From the NCBI GenBank assembly GCA_942493125.1, contig OW818667.1:2604001-2668000 (forward strand): a stretch of 64,000 nt of DNA. Reading direction: 5' to 3'. This document shows, piece after piece, positions 33,852 through 43,371 of this stretch (position 1 is its first letter; the number at the start of each line of letters is the position of its first letter). The position numbers and the translations under genes are program-made. The stretch comes from Fusibacter_C sp942493125. GTDB taxonomy: Bacteria > Bacillota > Clostridia > Peptostreptococcales > Acidaminobacteraceae. The notes under the pieces were generated by a model. It had not been told where the DNA came from, searched no databases, and saw only the letters and a program-made list of their open reading frames with translations.

Positions 33852-35403
33852 ATTGTCCTAGAGCAGATTTTGCCTGTTCCAACCAAGTTTCGATCGTTTT
33901 GATTGTCACTGCCCGAGTATGGACATCAGAACAAGCATTTTCAGAAAAAGCTTCGATGAAATTTTCAAAAGCATTGATCATCGTCAAATGGTTTAGAGCA
34001 ATAAAAATTGGCGATTGGTCAACTTTACAGATGATGACACCGATGTCTTGCTTGAATGCTATAAATAGATCATCAGGAATCGATAGTGGTGTCAAATGAA
34101 CATTATAGGTCTTATGTTGATGCATGAGTTGCAAAACATTTTCCACGTGTTGGACGTAGTGCTTTGTTTCAAAGGTCGGTTTTGGCGTGAAAAACCAATC
34201 TAAAGGGCCTTTATATGAAAATGATTTGTCTATCAATCGATTGATTTCAGGCAATTGCAACCATTCACAATGCTTATTTGTCAGGATGCTTTCATGAAAC
34301 GCAACGGATCGATTATTATAGTGTTCAATCGCACGTCGCATGTTCAGCTTTTCTTCATTTGAACCGTTTGCGTGAGGATTCAAGACGTCATTGAAGGTCT
34401 CTGTTGGCATGGTTGTGAGAGATGGTGACTTTGACAATATGGATGAGTTACCACTTTGCGTTTCGAATTCTCTATACAATTTTTGAAATTTATCGATTTC
34501 ATTCATTTTGAATACTTTCATGAGCGGTCTACAGTGCTCAAGATATGCATCAAAATTAGATTCAAGATTGGCTAACATTTCGGGATCACGATAAAGCAGT
34601 TGTTCTGAAACGGTATTGCTTGCCATTGCCGTTGAAGTAACGCCAACGATTGCTGGAGCGAGAAATAAAGTGTGCTTAAATGATGTCTCTTGGTGACTCG
34701 GATAATAGTAGGGCTCTATGGCACCGGTCATGTAAAGCGGTAGCCATCGGTCTATGGCGGCATTCATCTCATCCGTTTCACGATTAATCGTATGAATGAT
34801 GATGATTCGATTGCCACGTCTGATCACCTCTGATATCAACTGTTTCCACTTTAAGCAAAAGTCAGGATCTTCAAGCATCCAGTCCATTGAATCGTCGCTA
34901 TAAAGCTTTAGGGTAACTATTTTATTTTGCATGATGATTGTCGTTAAAAAATTGACAGCACTTTGGCGCATGCCTTCATTGCCATAAAAGACTTCTATGT
35001 TAAGAGTCTTCCCAGAAACTGAATTTTGGAGTAACTCAGGCTTAAAATCTGGTAAATTTGAAGATTTGACTTGTTTGAAACGCTCGATAAATTGATTGAT
35101 CAAAGAGGTATTGGGCATTATGTCATCTGAAAGCCAATGCCAAATTTTATCTGTGAGAATTGCTTGATCGATTTGTTCAGATTTTGAAATGTCGAGAATT
35201 TCGATTAAGCAATCTTTGTTGCAGGTTTGATTCGCAAAATAAGTGGCAATACCTGTTACGTATTCGCTGTGCTTGGTTAGATCACGCGTGCCGTTGCGCC
35301 ATCTGCTGATCAACGATGGATCAACGGAAAGTGCCTTAGCCAACTTATTATTTGGTATGTTTTGTAAATTCATAAGAAGATTGAGTTTTTCGTGAAATTT
35401 CAT
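33850..35403 (-). CDS. Large XRE-family helix-turn-helix regulator
   Basis: A 517-residue protein. Residues 5-60 form an XRE helix-turn-helix (IPNNKLAKALSVDPSLISRWRNGTRDLT). The remaining 450 residues are an unassigned effector region with strands such as LNIEVFYGNEGMRQSAVNF and RRGNRIIIIHTINRETDEMN. The latter is reminiscent of clostridial regulators with a stand-alone sensor region. No membrane helices are seen. GGGGGG precedes the start at 35403. Its ligand and targets are unknown; it is transcribed divergently from nothing and convergent with rsgA. Confidence 0.75.
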   Translation of the reverse strand: MKFHEKLNLLMNLQNIPNNKLAKALSVDPSLISRWRNGTRDLTKHSEYVTGIATYFANQTCNKDCLIEILDISKSEQIDQAILTDKIWHWLSDDIMPNTSLINQFIERFKQVKSSNLPDFKPELLQNSVSGKTLNIEVFYGNEGMRQSAVNFLTTIIMQNKIVTLKLYSDDSMDWMLEDPDFCLKWKQLISEVIRRGNRIIIIHTINRETDEMNAAIDRWLPLYMTGAIEPYYYPSHQETSFKHTLFLAPAIVGVTSTAMASNTVSEQLLYRDPEMLANLESNFDAYLEHCRPLMKVFKMNEIDKFQKLYREFETQSGNSSILSKSPSLTTMPTETFNDVLNPHANGSNEEKLNMRRAIEHYNNRSVAFHESILTNKHCEWLQLPEINRLIDKSFSYKGPLDWFFTPKPTFETKHYVQHVENVLQLMHQHKTYNVHLTPLSIPDDLFIAFKQDIGVIICKVDQSPIFIALNHLTMINAFENFIEAFSENACSDVHTRAVTIKTIETWLEQAKSALGQ

Positions 35404-35423
35404 CGATATCCCCCCTCAAAATG

Positions 35424-35432
35424 AGTATAGCA
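35424..35432 (-). promoter_or_regulatory. Extended -10 promoter of the XRE regulator
   Basis: On the minus strand TGC precedes TATACT (plus coordinates 35424-35432), about 20 bases before the start codon. Confidence 0.5.
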
Positions 35433-35439
35433 CAAAAAT

Positions 35440-35483
35440 AAAGAGCCATGCGCATCTAATTTCTTAGATCTGCATGGCTCTTT
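35440..35483 (-). terminator. Terminator after the MCP gene
   Basis: AAAGAGCCATGC (35440-35451) pairs with GCATGGCTCTTT (35472-35483), with an inner ATCTAA/TTAGAT stem. On the minus strand it runs into TTTATTTTT. Confidence 0.85.
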
Positions 35484-35504
35484 TGATTGATTTTGAAAGA
35501 TTAT

Positions 35505-37508
35505 TTATGCTTTAAATTTTGTCATTTCAACAGATAAATTGGCGATGTCTTCGTTGAGATGGTCAATTGCTACACCGATCTCTGAAACTCTCGAAAGTTG
35601 TTCCTCGGTAGAGGCATTGATTTCTTCAGTAGATGCGGCAGATTCTTCGCTAATCGCTGCCATAGACTCAAGTGAAACGATCAGTTCAGTTTTTAAACTT
35701 TCAATTTTTTCAGTCTCACGAAGGAATTCGTCGATAATCATACCTACTTTTACGACGCGTGTATCGATGTCTTCAAAGACTGTTACCGTTTCATTTAAAT
35801 TAACTTTAGCCTTCTCAACCGATTTTTGTGTCCCTTGTACAGTTTGATTGGTCGATTCGACGATAGCGACAATCTTAGCGATGATGGTATTGATCTCTTC
35901 AGCAGATGTTGAGGATTGTTCAGCGAGCTTTCTGATCTCATCGGCGACAACTGAGAAACCTCGTCCGGCTTCACCTGCACGCGCTGCTTCAATAGAGGCA
36001 TTCAGTGCCAGTAAGTTCGTTTGATTCGAGATGCCTTTGATTGTGCTGACGATGGTTTCAATCGCCTGTGAACTGATGCTCAGTTCATGTACTTTCTCTG
36101 ATACGTGATCCGTATTGTCGACAGTAATCTGGAAGACATGTTGTAAGTCGTCAATTTTTGATCGACCTGTCTGATTGACCAATGCCATTTCAGTTGACAC
36201 AGCTTTAGCATCTGTCAGTTTTGAGAATATCAAGTTGATGCTATTGCTTAAGTCTTGTCCATTGATAAGTCTCTCGTTGACATTTGATGCAAGGTCTGTT
36301 GCACCATGTGTGATTTCTTCTATCGCACGCGTTACTTCGTGACTCGATGCACTAAGACCCTCAATGTTTTCAGTAATCGTCTCTGACGAAGCGGCAATAT
36401 TGTTGATGCTTGCAGAAACTTCTGTGATTAAATGGCGTACGTTATCAGTCATTTTGCCGAACTCAGTTGCGAGTGAACCAATTTCATCCTTCGCTTTGTG
36501 ATCGACTTCAGTTCTGAAGTTGCCTTTACCGACTTCAATCATGGCAAGTTCAACTTTTCTAAGTGGCGTTGTTACGGTTCTTTTGATTAGGCGAGAAATG
36601 ATAACGCCTAATATGAGTACTGATAATAGGACAACGATAACGTTGTTGATAATATTTTTAAGAATGATTGCGTTGATACCTGATTTTGGGTACGTTACGA
36701 CGATGGTATTTGCTTCGTCTGTGATTTTATAAGCCAAAAACTCTTCATTTGCAATAGTTACATCGTACATATCCTTAGTACCTGTGAGAACTTCTGACAA
36801 CCAAGGTTGATCGACAGCTGATGTTGCCACAAGTGACGGGTCTTTATGTGCAATGATCATGTTGTTTGTATCTATAATAACCGCAAATCCATTTTCACCG
36901 ATGACCAGATCTTCTAGACGCTTCTGAATATCTAAATTGGCGAGCAATTCGATGAGTGATGTCGGTACGATACCAATTTGTACGACACCAGGGACATCGC
37001 GTCTCGGAACGCCGATAAATTGATACATCTTGCCATCTTCTGCTCTTGGCTCGGGTTCTTGTGCATAGTAACCGTCACGCTTATTGATTAAATCCATGAA
37101 GGGTTTATTCAGCGGATCGGCAGATAATTTGGATCCAAATGCTTTTTCATTGTTTCCAAATTGTACAATTCCTGAAATGTCGGATATGCGAATTTCATCA
37201 ATTTTAAGTTGGTCTGCTAACTTGTCCATGTTATACGTTTTGAGCCAAGTTTGGTTATAAGTGACCATTTCAGCAATCGCTTGTGCGAGTGCCACATTTT
37301 TTTCATTCATGGCAACTTTGGTGATTTCGATGACATCTGATGCTGTAGTCAACTCTTTTTGAATATTGACAACTTGATCATTCAATTGATTTTTTACAAT
37401 TTCTTCAATAGAACCATTTGTGGTTACCGTATTGAAGATAGCTTGAAAACCAATGGCTAAAACAATGATAAAACTCGTAATAAGGACGATTCGCGCTCTG
37501 ATTTTCAT
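35505..37508 (-). CDS. Methyl-accepting chemotaxis protein (Cache-HAMP-MCP)
   Basis: Transmembrane chemoreceptor of 667 residues. TM1 is near residues 8-28. An extracytoplasmic double-Cache-like sensor spans about 30-285, with YYAQEPEPRAEDGKMYQFIGVPRR. TM2 is near 290-315, followed by HAMP and a long signalling domain. Its hairpin tip contains GISNQTNLLALNASIEAARAGEAGRGF, the region that contacts CheA and CheW/CheV. The start is at 37508 after AAAGGGGG; an upstream reading to 37595 has no ribosome site. The ligand is unknown. Its location next to the mannitol locus may be coincidence. Confidence 0.93.
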   Translation of the reverse strand: MKIRARIVLITSFIIVLAIGFQAIFNTVTTNGSIEEIVKNQLNDQVVNIQKELTTASDVIEITKVAMNEKNVALAQAIAEMVTYNQTWLKTYNMDKLADQLKIDEIRISDISGIVQFGNNEKAFGSKLSADPLNKPFMDLINKRDGYYAQEPEPRAEDGKMYQFIGVPRRDVPGVVQIGIVPTSLIELLANLDIQKRLEDLVIGENGFAVIIDTNNMIIAHKDPSLVATSAVDQPWLSEVLTGTKDMYDVTIANEEFLAYKITDEANTIVVTYPKSGINAIILKNIINNVIVVLLSVLILGVIISRLIKRTVTTPLRKVELAMIEVGKGNFRTEVDHKAKDEIGSLATEFGKMTDNVRHLITEVSASINNIAASSETITENIEGLSASSHEVTRAIEEITHGATDLASNVNERLINGQDLSNSINLIFSKLTDAKAVSTEMALVNQTGRSKIDDLQHVFQITVDNTDHVSEKVHELSISSQAIETIVSTIKGISNQTNLLALNASIEAARAGEAGRGFSVVADEIRKLAEQSSTSAEEINTIIAKIVAIVESTNQTVQGTQKSVEKAKVNLNETVTVFEDIDTRVVKVGMIIDEFLRETEKIESLKTELIVSLESMAAISEESAASTEEINASTEEQLSRVSEIGVAIDHLNEDIANLSVEMTKFKA

Positions 37509-37535
37509 AAAGATTCCCCCTTTGCTTCTCGTATT

Positions 37536-37544
37536 ATTATAGCA
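37536..37544 (-). promoter_or_regulatory. Extended -10 promoter of the MCP gene
   Basis: On the minus strand TGC is followed directly by TATAAT (plus coordinates 37536-37544), about 30 bases before the start codon. Confidence 0.55.
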
Positions 37545-37635
37545 TAAGGCGGTTAACAAAATACAAGGAAATATTAAGTGATTAGGCCATTTCATTTAAA
37601 TAAATTAACTATTTAAAAGATTATGACGAATTGAT

Positions 37636-37664
37636 GTGACTCATTTGTAAAAAATGTCACTATT
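37636..37664 (+). promoter_or_regulatory. Candidate MtlR activator site upstream of mtlA
   Basis: GTGAC (37636-37640) and GTCAC (37656-37660) form an interrupted inverted repeat. The right half, ATGTCACTATT (37654-37664), matches two copies upstream of mtlR. It lies about 30-60 bases above the mtlA -35, where an activator would bind. Confidence 0.5.
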
Positions 37665-37693
37665 GTTACGTGCCAATGTCTATGGTCTTTCAA

Positions 37694-37722
37694 TTGAAAC
37701 TTCGGTTTTTGGTAAATATAAT
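37694..37722 (+). promoter_or_regulatory. Sigma-A promoter of mtlA
   Basis: TTGAAA (37694-37699), 17 bases and TATAAT (37717-37722) stand 54 bases before the mtlA start codon. Confidence 0.8.
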
Positions 37723-37776
37723 GGGGGAGTAAATTGCCATCGAGGATGATGGGAAAATTAAATAAGGGGGAACACA

Positions 37777-39159
37777 ATGGAAAAGGCATTAGGTTCAAAT
37801 TCTAAAAAAGGCGGCGTTCAAAAGTTTGGACGTTTCTTAAGCGGAATGGTCTTGCCAAATATTGGCGCATTCATCGCATGGGGTATTATCACGGCATTAT
37901 TTATTCCTACTGGTTGGGCACCAAATGAAAAACTTGCGACATTAGTTGGTCCAATGATCACTTATATGTTGCCATTATTGATCGGTTATACGGGTGGTAA
38001 ACTCGTCGGCGGCGTACGTGGTGGTGTTGTAGGTGCTGTAGCAACGATGGGCGTTGTTGTAGGCGCTGACATTCCAATGTTTATTGGCGCGATGATCATG
38101 GGCCCAATGGGCGGATGGTGCATCAAGAAATTTGACGGTCTTGTAGATGGCAAAGTAGCAGCAGGTTTTGAAATGCTCGTTGCCAACTTCTCTGCAGGCA
38201 TCATCGGCATGATCTTATCACTCGTTGCACTTCTTGGCGTTGGTCCAGTTGTACTCATGCTCAATGACATATTGAAAACTGGCGTAGAAGCAATTGTAAA
38301 TGCAAACTTATTACCATTTGCTTCACTCTTTATAGAACCAGGTAAAATTCTCTTTTTAAATAACGCAATGAACCACGGTATCCTTGGACCATTAGGGATC
38401 CAACAAGCAACTGAAACAGGAAAATCAATCTTTTTCTTGCTTGAAGCAAATCCAGGTCCAGGTCTTGGTATCTTGATGGCATACTGGGTATTCTCAAAAG
38501 GTATGGTTAAAGAATCTGCACCAAGTTCAATCATCATCCACTTTATCGGTGGTATCCACGAAATTTACTTCCCTTATGTATTAATGAAGCCAATTCTTGT
38601 ATTAGCGGTAATCGCTGGTGGTATGAGTGGTGTCTTCACATTTAGCTTATTAGGCGCAGGCTTGATCGCAACACCTTCTCCAGGTAGTATCTTGGCACTT
38701 ATCGCAATGTCTCCAAAGGGCGGATTGCTACCAGTACTCGCTGGTGTGCTCGTTTCAGCAGCCGTATCTTTTGTCGTGGCATCATTCTTTATCAAACGCA
38801 GCAGCGACAAAGATAGCGATCTTGAAGCAGCAAGAGCAGCAGTTAGCAACATGAAAGCTGAATCAAAAGGCAAAATTACTGGCACAGTGAGAAAAATCGT
38901 CGTTGCATGTGACGCTGGTATGGGTTCTAGTGCTATGGGTGCTACTACACTTAGAAAAAAAGTGAAAACAGCTGGTCTCGACATCGAAGTCATCAATACG
39001 TCACTCGATGAGATCCCATCAGATGCTGATATTATCATCACGCACAGCTCGCTCGCAGAACGTGCAAGAGATAAAAATCAGACAGCTGAACTCATCGCAA
39101 TTGAGCAGTTTGTCGGCAATCCAATCTATGATGAGTTGATTGAAAGACTTAAAAAATAA
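37777..39159 (+). CDS. mtlA: Mannitol PTS permease, IICB type (MtlA)
   Basis: Membrane permease taking up mannitol with phosphorylation, 460 residues. The IIC domain (about 15-345) opens with FGRFLSGMVLPNIGAFIAWG and holds NNAMNHGILGPLG and the GGIHEIYFPYV motif, whose Glu is part of the mannitol site. The IIB domain (about 370-460) has the phospho-cysteine in VACDAGMGSSAMGA. No IIA domain is attached, so phosphate must come from a separate IIA or the IIA of the second permease. It has its own promoter and activator site. AAGGGGG precedes ATG 37777. Confidence 0.94.
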   Translation: MEKALGSNSKKGGVQKFGRFLSGMVLPNIGAFIAWGIITALFIPTGWAPNEKLATLVGPMITYMLPLLIGYTGGKLVGGVRGGVVGAVATMGVVVGADIPMFIGAMIMGPMGGWCIKKFDGLVDGKVAAGFEMLVANFSAGIIGMILSLVALLGVGPVVLMLNDILKTGVEAIVNANLLPFASLFIEPGKILFLNNAMNHGILGPLGIQQATETGKSIFFLLEANPGPGLGILMAYWVFSKGMVKESAPSSIIIHFIGGIHEIYFPYVLMKPILVLAVIAGGMSGVFTFSLLGAGLIATPSPGSILALIAMSPKGGLLPVLAGVLVSAAVSFVVASFFIKRSSDKDSDLEAARAAVSNMKAESKGKITGTVRKIVVACDAGMGSSAMGATTLRKKVKTAGLDIEVINTSLDEIPSDADIIITHSSLAERARDKNQTAELIAIEQFVGNPIYDELIERLKK

Positions 39160-39167
39160 GTAAATAT

Positions 39168-39205
39168 GGAAATCGCATAATTTCCTATGGATATGCATAA
39201 TTACC
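39168..39205 (+). repeat. Repeat fragment: two tandem copies of the foldback element end
   Basis: GGAAATCGCATAATTTCC (from 39168) and GGATATGCATAATTACC (from 39189) are two direct copies, 21 bases apart, of the 18-base end of the repeats at 16271 and 23801. They lie just after the mtlA stop codon. Confidence 0.6.
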
Positions 39206-39226
39206 TCACTAAAAAAATATAGATAT

Positions 39227-39257
39227 GAGAAACAGTGAACGACGTTCACTGTTTCTC
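39227..39257 (+). terminator. Hairpin terminator after mtlA
   Basis: GAGAAACAGTGAAC (39227-39240) pairs perfectly with GTTCACTGTTTCTC (39244-39257) around a three-base loop. The following T run is weak. Confidence 0.7.
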
Positions 39258-39278
39258 TATTTATAGCGTTCTTCAATT

Positions 39279-39346
39279 ATGTCACTGTTCAATAATGTCA
39301 CTTTGTAGCAACTTTTAGTGAACTAGGCGGATAATAGGCGTATAAT
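39279..39346 (+). promoter_or_regulatory. mtlR promoter with two candidate MtlR half-sites
   Basis: ATGTCACTGTT (39279-39289) and ATGTCACTTTG (39295-39305) are direct repeats 16 bases apart. A -10 TATAAT lies at 39341-39346 with a poor -35 (GTGAAC, 39318). A weak -35 with upstream repeats fits activation, possibly by MtlR itself. Confidence 0.5.
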
Positions 39347-39451
39347 AATAAATAAATGTAATATCTATGGTATTTTTACAGTTATCAGAGTTAGATTGCA
39401 CGTATTTGTTAAAAGTTGTCTCTATTAAAAGCGTACTCTTAGGGGGTTCAA

Positions 39452-41539
39452 GTGGCTTATTCAAAAAGAATCTGGGACATCATCGATATTTTGTTGAATC
39501 ATGATGGGTTTATGTCTGTTTCAGACATCGCATCCGTCATGAAAATTAGCAAACGCACTATTTTCAGAGATATGGATGAAGTGGAAGCACTCGTGTCCGA
39601 GCATGGTCTGAAGCTTCATAAAAAAACAAAGCTTGGCCTTTGCATAGAGGCAACGCCAGAACAAATATCCGCATTCAAACACTTTTCGAACAAAAATAAA
39701 GGCACACATTACTCTCAGGAAGATCGACTCAATCAAATCATCATTGAGCTCTTAAAGAGTAGAGAACCTAGAAAGTTTTACTTTTTCTCGACCTTGCTTG
39801 GCGTTTCTGAAGCGACGATCTCATATGATATGGATAAAGTCGAACCCTGGTTTCAAGATAGGGGCATAAAGCTCGTCAGAAAACCGGGCTACGGCGTTTT
39901 CTTAAGTGGCAAGGAAGCTGATTTTAGAAAGGCCATAGTAGATTTTCTCTATCAAAATTATGAACATCAGGATTTGATTGATCTAATTGATAACAGTGCC
40001 AATTTTGTGGATACTGTCATGGATCGTGAAATCAGTATGAAGGTCAGCAGAATCCTCGGTCAGTATGAAGATTACCTCGCCAACCGATTGACTGACCAAT
40101 CCTATATGGGGCTGATGATTCATTTATCTATAGCCGTGCAACGCATCTTGCGTGGCGAGAGCATCATCATGAACGAAGAAATACTAAGAGAACTCAAACT
40201 CGACGCACAATTTGAGATTGCAAGAGACATAGGCACTGACGTAGAGAAAGTTTTTGGGATTAGATTCCCAATAGATGAGCTTGGTTATATCACCATGCAT
40301 CTAAAAGGGTCGAAGCTAAAGACCGGATCTTTGATAGAAAATCAAGATTTGATCATTACCAATTTTGAACTCAGCCGTTTGGCATCTAACATGATCCAAA
40401 AGTTTAAAGAACTGAGTGGCTATGACTTTAGAGAGGATGAAAAACTTCTGATAGGTTTGGTGAGTCACTTACGACCTGCACTCACGCGTATCAAACTGTC
40501 TCTGGATATCAGAAACCCACTGCTAGGCAAAATTGTGGAGATGTATCCTGAAATATATGATATGGCTACTGTCGCGAGTGAACTTGTCACGAAACAGTTT
40601 CATATGAAAGTGCCAGCGGAAGAAATCGGCTATATTGCCATGCATTTCGGTGCGGCAATTGAGCGCTTCATCAAACTTCAAAGTATTGAAAAACGCATAA
40701 GGACAGGTGTCGTCTGTTCGAGTGGCATAGGCACTTCGAGTTTGCTCTATTCGAGGTTACTGAAGCTCATTCCGAGGCTTGAGCTCATAGGTCAATTTTC
40801 TAAAGAGGATGTACTTCTGGGAAGAATTGCCGCTCATGATTTGGAGCTACTGATTACGACCATCAATTTGGACAAGTGCGACATGCCAAACATCCAAGTC
40901 AATCCATTGTTGATGCCAGAAGATATTGAACGCATCAAGCAAGTTGTCAGTATTTTGAGTAGCAACGTTAGACCTTACAAAAATATTGAGGAAGTTTCAA
41001 ATAAAGATCAGACGGATACCATAAAAAGAATCCACGCGATCACGGATACTGTGCTGAATCTCGAAGCGCGTTTTAAGCTTTATGATAATTTTAAGGCGAC
41101 GCGTATCAGTGATTTGATCAAATTGGTTTCAGAAGAGATGACGGATGATAGCAAACATAAAAAAACGCTTCAAGTCGAGTTAAGAGATCGTGAAAGACTT
41201 GGCAGCACTGTCTTGCAAGGGGAGGGCATCCTGTTGCTCCATGCAAAATCAGCTGCAATCACAAACATAAGTTTTACCATTTGGCGTTTTAAGTCGCCAA
41301 TATATCATAATCTTGAGAGGACCACTGAGACGATTTATGCGGCAGTTGTCATGCTCATCCCACAAGATGTAACACAGATTCAAATCGATATCATGAGTCA
41401 GCTCAGCAAAGCACTAGTAGAAGAGGCGTCATTTATCGATAAAATCAAACAGGCTAGTGAACCGGAATTAAAGCAGTTTATTAAAACGATTCTGCACAAT
41501 TGGTTGTCCAAAAATATGAAGGCTGGAGGTCTCGTATGA
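39452..41539 (+). CDS. mtlR: MtlR-type PRD transcriptional activator
   Basis: Regulator of mannitol genes controlled by PTS phosphorylation, 695 residues. An N-terminal DeoR/Mga-like helix-turn-helix (MSVSDIASVMKISKRTIFRDMDEVEAL) and a second HTH are followed by two PRD domains (about 190-405; phosphorylatable His in GYITMHLKGSK and GYIAMHFGAAIE). A GatB-like EIIB domain (Cys in GVVCSSGIGTSSLLY) and an EIIA-Mtl-like domain (His in ILLLHAKSAAIT) complete it. This is the full MtlR architecture known from Bacillus-type activators. The start is GTG 39452 after AGGGGG. Its stop overlaps the next gene. Confidence 0.92.
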   Translation: MAYSKRIWDIIDILLNHDGFMSVSDIASVMKISKRTIFRDMDEVEALVSEHGLKLHKKTKLGLCIEATPEQISAFKHFSNKNKGTHYSQEDRLNQIIIELLKSREPRKFYFFSTLLGVSEATISYDMDKVEPWFQDRGIKLVRKPGYGVFLSGKEADFRKAIVDFLYQNYEHQDLIDLIDNSANFVDTVMDREISMKVSRILGQYEDYLANRLTDQSYMGLMIHLSIAVQRILRGESIIMNEEILRELKLDAQFEIARDIGTDVEKVFGIRFPIDELGYITMHLKGSKLKTGSLIENQDLIITNFELSRLASNMIQKFKELSGYDFREDEKLLIGLVSHLRPALTRIKLSLDIRNPLLGKIVEMYPEIYDMATVASELVTKQFHMKVPAEEIGYIAMHFGAAIERFIKLQSIEKRIRTGVVCSSGIGTSSLLYSRLLKLIPRLELIGQFSKEDVLLGRIAAHDLELLITTINLDKCDMPNIQVNPLLMPEDIERIKQVVSILSSNVRPYKNIEEVSNKDQTDTIKRIHAITDTVLNLEARFKLYDNFKATRISDLIKLVSEEMTDDSKHKKTLQVELRDRERLGSTVLQGEGILLLHAKSAAITNISFTIWRFKSPIYHNLERTTETIYAAVVMLIPQDVTQIQIDIMSQLSKALVEEASFIDKIKQASEPELKQFIKTILHNWLSKNMKAGGLV

Positions 41540-43371
41540 TGGATAGACTACAACATATTGGCAGATTTCTAAGTCGAATGGTCATGCCCAATATCAGTGC
41601 ATTCATCGCATGGGGTATATTGACAGCCGTCTTCAATCAAGATGGTTGGTTTCCAAATCCAGAATATGAGGTCATCATTAAGCCTTTTATTTTTTATGCA
41701 CTGCCTATTCTTGTGGCCTTTACGGGTGGCAAAGTAATAGATGGCACGCGAGGTGGCGTCATAGGCGTCATCGGAACGATGGGACTCATTGCTGGATCCA
41801 ATATTCCAATGTTTATAGGCGCTATGATTATGGGGCCATTTAGTGCATGGGTGTTAAAAAAGCTCGATCATGCCATCAAACGGTACATTCCCACAGGCTT
41901 TGAAATGCTGATCACGAATTTTTCAGCAGGTATATTGGGTACGCTATTGGCGATTCTTGCCTATGAAGCGATTGGACCTTTGATTTTATTTCTCAATACG
42001 ATCATCGAAACCGGTGTGACCTTTATACTGGATAAAGGCGTTTTGTTTCTTGTTTCCCTCTTTATTGAACCCGGAAAAGTCCTGTTTTTAAACAATGCGA
42101 TCAATCACGGTATACTCGGACCTTTGGGAATTCAAGATGCGCTTATCAATGGCGAATCGATCTTCTTTCTTTTGGAGACGAATCCAGGACCGGGCTTAGG
42201 CGTCCTACTCGCGTATTGGTTTTATAGCAAAGGCGTAGCCAAAAATAATGCGCCAAGTGCGATCATCATCCACTTTTTTGGGGGCATCCATGAAATTTAC
42301 TTTCCCTATGTCATCATGCATCCGGCTCTGTTTGGTGCTGTGATACTAGGGGGCATGAGCGGTATCTTTACGTTTGAAATGCTTGACGCAGGGATGACTG
42401 CAACACCGTCACCCGGAAGTATCGTTGCTTTGCTTGCATTGGCACCAAAAACAAAAGTCTTCGCCGTTTTAGCTGGTGTGCTTGTCTCGACCACTGTCTC
42501 GTTTCTTATCAGTTGTGTGGTACTTAAACGTAGCAAGAAGTGGGAAGAGGAACCTGAAGATAAGGTGGATACATTGATTCCCGAGTTTTTGAAAGGGTAT
42601 CAAGGCGACTATAAAATATCTAAAATTACATTTGCTTGTGATGCTGGCATGGGCTCAAGTGCTCTTGGGGCTTCGCTTCTTGGGAAACTCGTCAAGCAGC
42701 ACGGGCTTGAACTACCTGTTGTAAACGTACCAATTGACGCAATCCCAGCGGATTCGGATTTAGTCATCACATACGTCGATTTATTGCCAAGGGCAAGAAA
42801 ACAAGCACCAAACGCATTGCATATTGGAATAAAGGACTTTTTGGACAAAGAAGTCTACGATCAACTCTTAACCGCCATAAAGGCATATTGTGTTATTTCG
42901 GAGGTAGAAATGGAAATCAAACACCCAACAGAAATTTTAATGAAGGCGAATATCGTCTTAAACAGAGCCTCAGTTAGCATGAGTGAAGCCATTGAACATG
43001 CTGGTGAACTCCTTTACAAAAGCGGGTATGTAGAAGAAAGTTATATCAAAGGCATGCATGCGAGGGAAGAAAAATTTTCGACCTATATTGGAAGTAATGT
43101 CGCAATCCCACATGGTGAGAACGGTGTAAAAGACAGCATTTTAGCATCGGGAATCGTCGTTGTTCAGTATCCTGATGGCGTGAGCTTCGGAGAAGGTAAA
43201 TTGGCAAAATTGGTTATCGGCATAGCAGGTAAAGGCAATGAACATATCCAGCTTTTAGCGAATATCGCCGAAGCGATAGAGGATGATGAAATTCTTACCC
43301 GCATGTTGGAAACGCAGGATCCTAACTATATCTATGAACTGTTCTCTAGTGAAGGGATGTTACAATCATGA
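41536..43371 (+). CDS. mtlA: Mannitol PTS permease, IICBA type (second MtlA)
   Basis: A 611-residue complete mannitol enzyme II. The IIC domain (about 5-335) has IGRFLSRMVMPNISAFIAWG and the GGIHEIYFPYV motif. The IIB domain follows (Cys in FACDAGMGSSALGA, about 367-380). The IIA domain (about 470-610) has the phospho-His in IGSNVAIPHGENGVKDS. It is clearly paralogous to the IICB protein at 37777. The start codon ATG 41536 overlaps the mtlR stop, six bases after GGAGG. Its IIA could also serve the first permease (inference). Confidence 0.94.
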   Translation: MMDRLQHIGRFLSRMVMPNISAFIAWGILTAVFNQDGWFPNPEYEVIIKPFIFYALPILVAFTGGKVIDGTRGGVIGVIGTMGLIAGSNIPMFIGAMIMGPFSAWVLKKLDHAIKRYIPTGFEMLITNFSAGILGTLLAILAYEAIGPLILFLNTIIETGVTFILDKGVLFLVSLFIEPGKVLFLNNAINHGILGPLGIQDALINGESIFFLLETNPGPGLGVLLAYWFYSKGVAKNNAPSAIIIHFFGGIHEIYFPYVIMHPALFGAVILGGMSGIFTFEMLDAGMTATPSPGSIVALLALAPKTKVFAVLAGVLVSTTVSFLISCVVLKRSKKWEEEPEDKVDTLIPEFLKGYQGDYKISKITFACDAGMGSSALGASLLGKLVKQHGLELPVVNVPIDAIPADSDLVITYVDLLPRARKQAPNALHIGIKDFLDKEVYDQLLTAIKAYCVISEVEMEIKHPTEILMKANIVLNRASVSMSEAIEHAGELLYKSGYVEESYIKGMHAREEKFSTYIGSNVAIPHGENGVKDSILASGIVVVQYPDGVSFGEGKLAKLVIGIAGKGNEHIQLLANIAEAIEDDEILTRMLETQDPNYIYELFSSEGMLQS

